From Alteromonas marina (GTDB lineage Bacteria > Pseudomonadota > Gammaproteobacteria > Enterobacterales > Alteromonadaceae), in assembly GCF_000808575.1 (NCBI RefSeq), contig NZ_JWLW01000023.1, forward strand, positions 62,001 to 126,000: a DNA stretch of 64,000 nt, written 5' to 3'. Shown here in pieces: positions 62,178 through 64,000 of this stretch (position 1 is its first letter; each line of letters starts with the position of its first letter). The notes below the pieces were generated by a model, which had not been told where the DNA came from, made no database searches, and saw only the letters and a list, made by a program, of their open reading frames with translations. The position numbers were made by a program, and so were the translations under genes.

Positions 62178-64000
62178 ATGATAAAGCTTTCAAATGTATC
62201 GCTACTTCGCGGTCGAAAAATGTTGCTAGAAGAGGCGTCGGCGCAGGTTTTTCCAGGCCACAAAGTAGCGCTGATTGGCAGCAACGGCTGCGGAAAGTCC
62301 ACGCTTTTTGCACTGCTGAGAAGTGAGTTAAGTGTTGATGCTGGCGACTGCAGCGTACCGAGTGACTGGCGAATTGTAAGCGTGGCACAGGAAACGCCAG
62401 CAACTGACCGGACCGCGATAGACTATGTGGTGGACGGTGACAAACATTTACGTAATCTACAGGCGCAATTAGCAGCCGCTGAAAAAAGCGGCGACGGTGT
62501 AGAGATTGGCCAAATTCACGGGCAGCTCGAGCAAGCGGGAGCGTACGACGTGGAAGCTCGCGCAGCGACCATTCTGTCGGGTCTGGGGTTTACCAATGTG
62601 CAGTTAAGCGCACCAGTTAGCGATTTTTCAGGCGGCTGGCGTATGCGCCTAAACCTAGCTCAAGCGCTGCTTTGTCCTTCAGACTTACTGCTACTTGATG
62701 AACCTACTAACCACTTAGACTTAGACGCCGTCATTTGGCTAGAGAAATGGCTTCAACGCTATGCGGGAACGCTGTTGCTGATTTCGCACGATAAAGCCTT
62801 TATCGACAACACGGTTGCGCAAATTATCAGTGTTGAACAACAGAAGCTTATCACCTACACCGGTAACTACTCGTCTTACGAAACCCAGCGCGCTGAACGT
62901 ATTCGCTTGCAAAACATTGAATATGAAAAGCAGCAGCAAAAAGTAGCGCATCTCAATTCGTTTATTACCCGGTTTAAAGCTAAAGCGAGTAAAGCAAAGC
63001 AAGCGCAAAGTCGTATTAAGCAGTTGGAGAAAATGGAAACCTTGTTGCCAGCCCATATGGCAAGCCCATTTAGCTTTTCTTTTGCGCCGCCGTCGGCACT
63101 GCCAAACCCGCTTGTGCAAATGGAAAAGATACAGCTGGGTTACGACGACCATATTGTGCTGCAACAGGTGAAACTCAATTTAGTACCTGGCAGCAGAATA
63201 GGTCTTCTAGGTCGAAACGGGCAGGGTAAGTCTACGCTAATCAAACTATTGGCGGGTGTGCATGCGCCAAAACAAGGTATCTTTAATACCGCAAAAGGCT
63301 TAAAGATTGGTTACTTTGCTCAGCATCAGTTAGAAACATTAGATGCTAACGCTACTCCGCTTCTTCATTTGCAGCGCATTGACGAAAAAGCCACCGAGCA
63401 GCAACTTCGCGACTATCTGGGCGGATTTGGATTTAATGGCGATGAAGCGTTAGCGCCCGTGGCACCTATGTCGGGCGGTGAAAAGGCGCGCTTAGTATTG
63501 GCGTTAATTGTTTATCAGAAGCCTAACTTATTGCTGCTGGATGAGCCTACCAACCACTTAGATTTGGAAATGCGCCATGCGCTAAATATCGCGCTTCAAG
63601 GTTTTGAAGGCGCCATGGTACTGGTCTCGCACGACCGCTTCTTACTCTCCTCGGTATGTGAGGATTTCTATTTGGTAGACAGTGGCGAAGTTGAACCATT
63701 TAAAGGCGACTTGGACGACTATCGCGACTGGATTTTAAAGCAGCAGGCAGCGGAAAAAGCCAAGGCCAACAGCGACGCCAAAAACGAAGAGCTACAAGAG
63801 ACTGGCGCGCAGAGTAAGCCGGAACGCAAATTAGATCGTAAAGAAGAAAAACGCCGTGAAGCCGAGTTTAGGCAAAGGGTTGCGCCACTTAAAAAAGCCA
63901 TTGAAAAACACGAAAAAGCCATGGAGAAATGTGGTGCTGCTTTGGCTGAGGTGGAGGCGTCACTTGCCGATACTTCGCTTTACAGCGAAGACAAAAAAGC
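62178..64000 (+). CDS. yheS: ABC-F family ATPase YheS (cut by right edge)
   Basis: The frame opens at ATG 62178 and stays open to the edge, giving 607 residues. It has two ABC ATPase domains and no membrane helix, as in the ABC-F group that acts on ribosomes. Domain 1 has Walker A GSNGCGKST (about 34-42) and DFSGGWRMRLNLAQ signature; domain 2 has Walker A GRNGQGKST (about 345-353) and MSGGEKARL. Both have Walker B LLLDEPTNHLDL. A linker with a basic coiled region (KAKASKAKQAQSRIKQLEK) joins them, and a charged C-terminal coiled coil begins near residue 545. The layout fits YheS rather than EttA or Uup. The end lies outside the window. Confidence 0.95.
   Translation, partial: MIKLSNVSLLRGRKMLLEEASAQVFPGHKVALIGSNGCGKSTLFALLRSELSVDAGDCSVPSDWRIVSVAQETPATDRTAIDYVVDGDKHLRNLQAQLAAAEKSGDGVEIGQIHGQLEQAGAYDVEARAATILSGLGFTNVQLSAPVSDFSGGWRMRLNLAQALLCPSDLLLLDEPTNHLDLDAVIWLEKWLQRYAGTLLLISHDKAFIDNTVAQIISVEQQKLITYTGNYSSYETQRAERIRLQNIEYEKQQQKVAHLNSFITRFKAKASKAKQAQSRIKQLEKMETLLPAHMASPFSFSFAPPSALPNPLVQMEKIQLGYDDHIVLQQVKLNLVPGSRIGLLGRNGQGKSTLIKLLAGVHAPKQGIFNTAKGLKIGYFAQHQLETLDANATPLLHLQRIDEKATEQQLRDYLGGFGFNGDEALAPVAPMSGGEKARLVLALIVYQKPNLLLLDEPTNHLDLEMRHALNIALQGFEGAMVLVSHDRFLLSSVCEDFYLVDSGEVEPFKGDLDDYRDWILKQQAAEKAKANSDAKNEELQETGAQSKPERKLDRKEEKRREAEFRQRVAPLKKAIEKHEKAMEKCGAALAEVEASLADTSLYSEDKK

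Overview
The window reads as chromosomal DNA of a marine gammaproteobacterium of the order Alteromonadales, most like Alteromonas. This rests on recognised protein families, on moderate-to-low GC, and on gene order matching several Escherichia coli neighbourhoods; no database was searched. No tRNA, rRNA, insertion sequence, prophage or CRISPR array was seen. Both ends are cut: the left edge holds the tail of an EamA-type transporter and the right edge an ABC-F ATPase of the YheS type. Layout: 0-2 kb has a small PspB-like membrane coiled-coil protein divergent from an ECF-type sigma factor, which overlaps a cysteine-free membrane protein. 1.8-7.5 kb is tamB-tamA, the outer-membrane translocation and assembly module, with a 4-bp stop/start overlap. 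7.8-11.2 kb has a secreted S9 peptidase and a Bcr/CflA-type MFS exporter. 11.3-20 kb is the branched-chain amino-acid block: ilvC divergent from its likely regulator ilvY across a palindromic operator, then comM, a TRIC-type channel and ilvD-ilvA. 20-42 kb is built on the plsB...lexA...dinF order known from E. coli, but without dgkA and with two large additions. Between plsB and lexA lie a GAF/PAS diguanylate cyclase and a 1186-residue FG-GAP lipoprotein. Between lexA and dinF lies a complete caa3-type cytochrome c oxidase locus (coxB, coxA, ctaG, coxC, SURF1, an Sco-like protein without histidine, ctaA, ctaB, sco), followed by an acetyltransferase and a polysaccharide deacetylase. lexA carries two SOS boxes. 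42.6-45.3 kb holds small accessory genes: a methyltransferase with three perfect 18-bp repeats, a VOC protein, a racemase and a membrane protein. 45.3-57.2 kb follows an E. coli neighbourhood (nfuA, gntX/comF, bioH, tex, greB) with insertions: an M14 carboxypeptidase, a mini flagellar-rod-like protein paired with an SprA-type metalloprotease, and a papain-type protease joined to an alpha/beta-hydrolase. 57.9-64 kb follows the fkpA-slyX-yheV-yheS neighbourhood, with a WD40 lipoprotein, a 52-residue acidic protein and a DUF748 protein inserted. How the genes work together: three parts concern the envelope (sigma/PspB-like unit, TamAB, fkpA), one is a complete pathway segment for isoleucine and valine (ilvC, ilvD, ilvA with ilvY; acetohydroxyacid synthase and ilvE are not here), one builds a whole terminal oxidase with its heme A and copper chaperones, and lexA sets the SOS response. 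The least explained parts are the mini rod-like/SprA pair, the protease-hydrolase fusion, the histidine-free Sco-like protein and the sigma factor's membrane partner.
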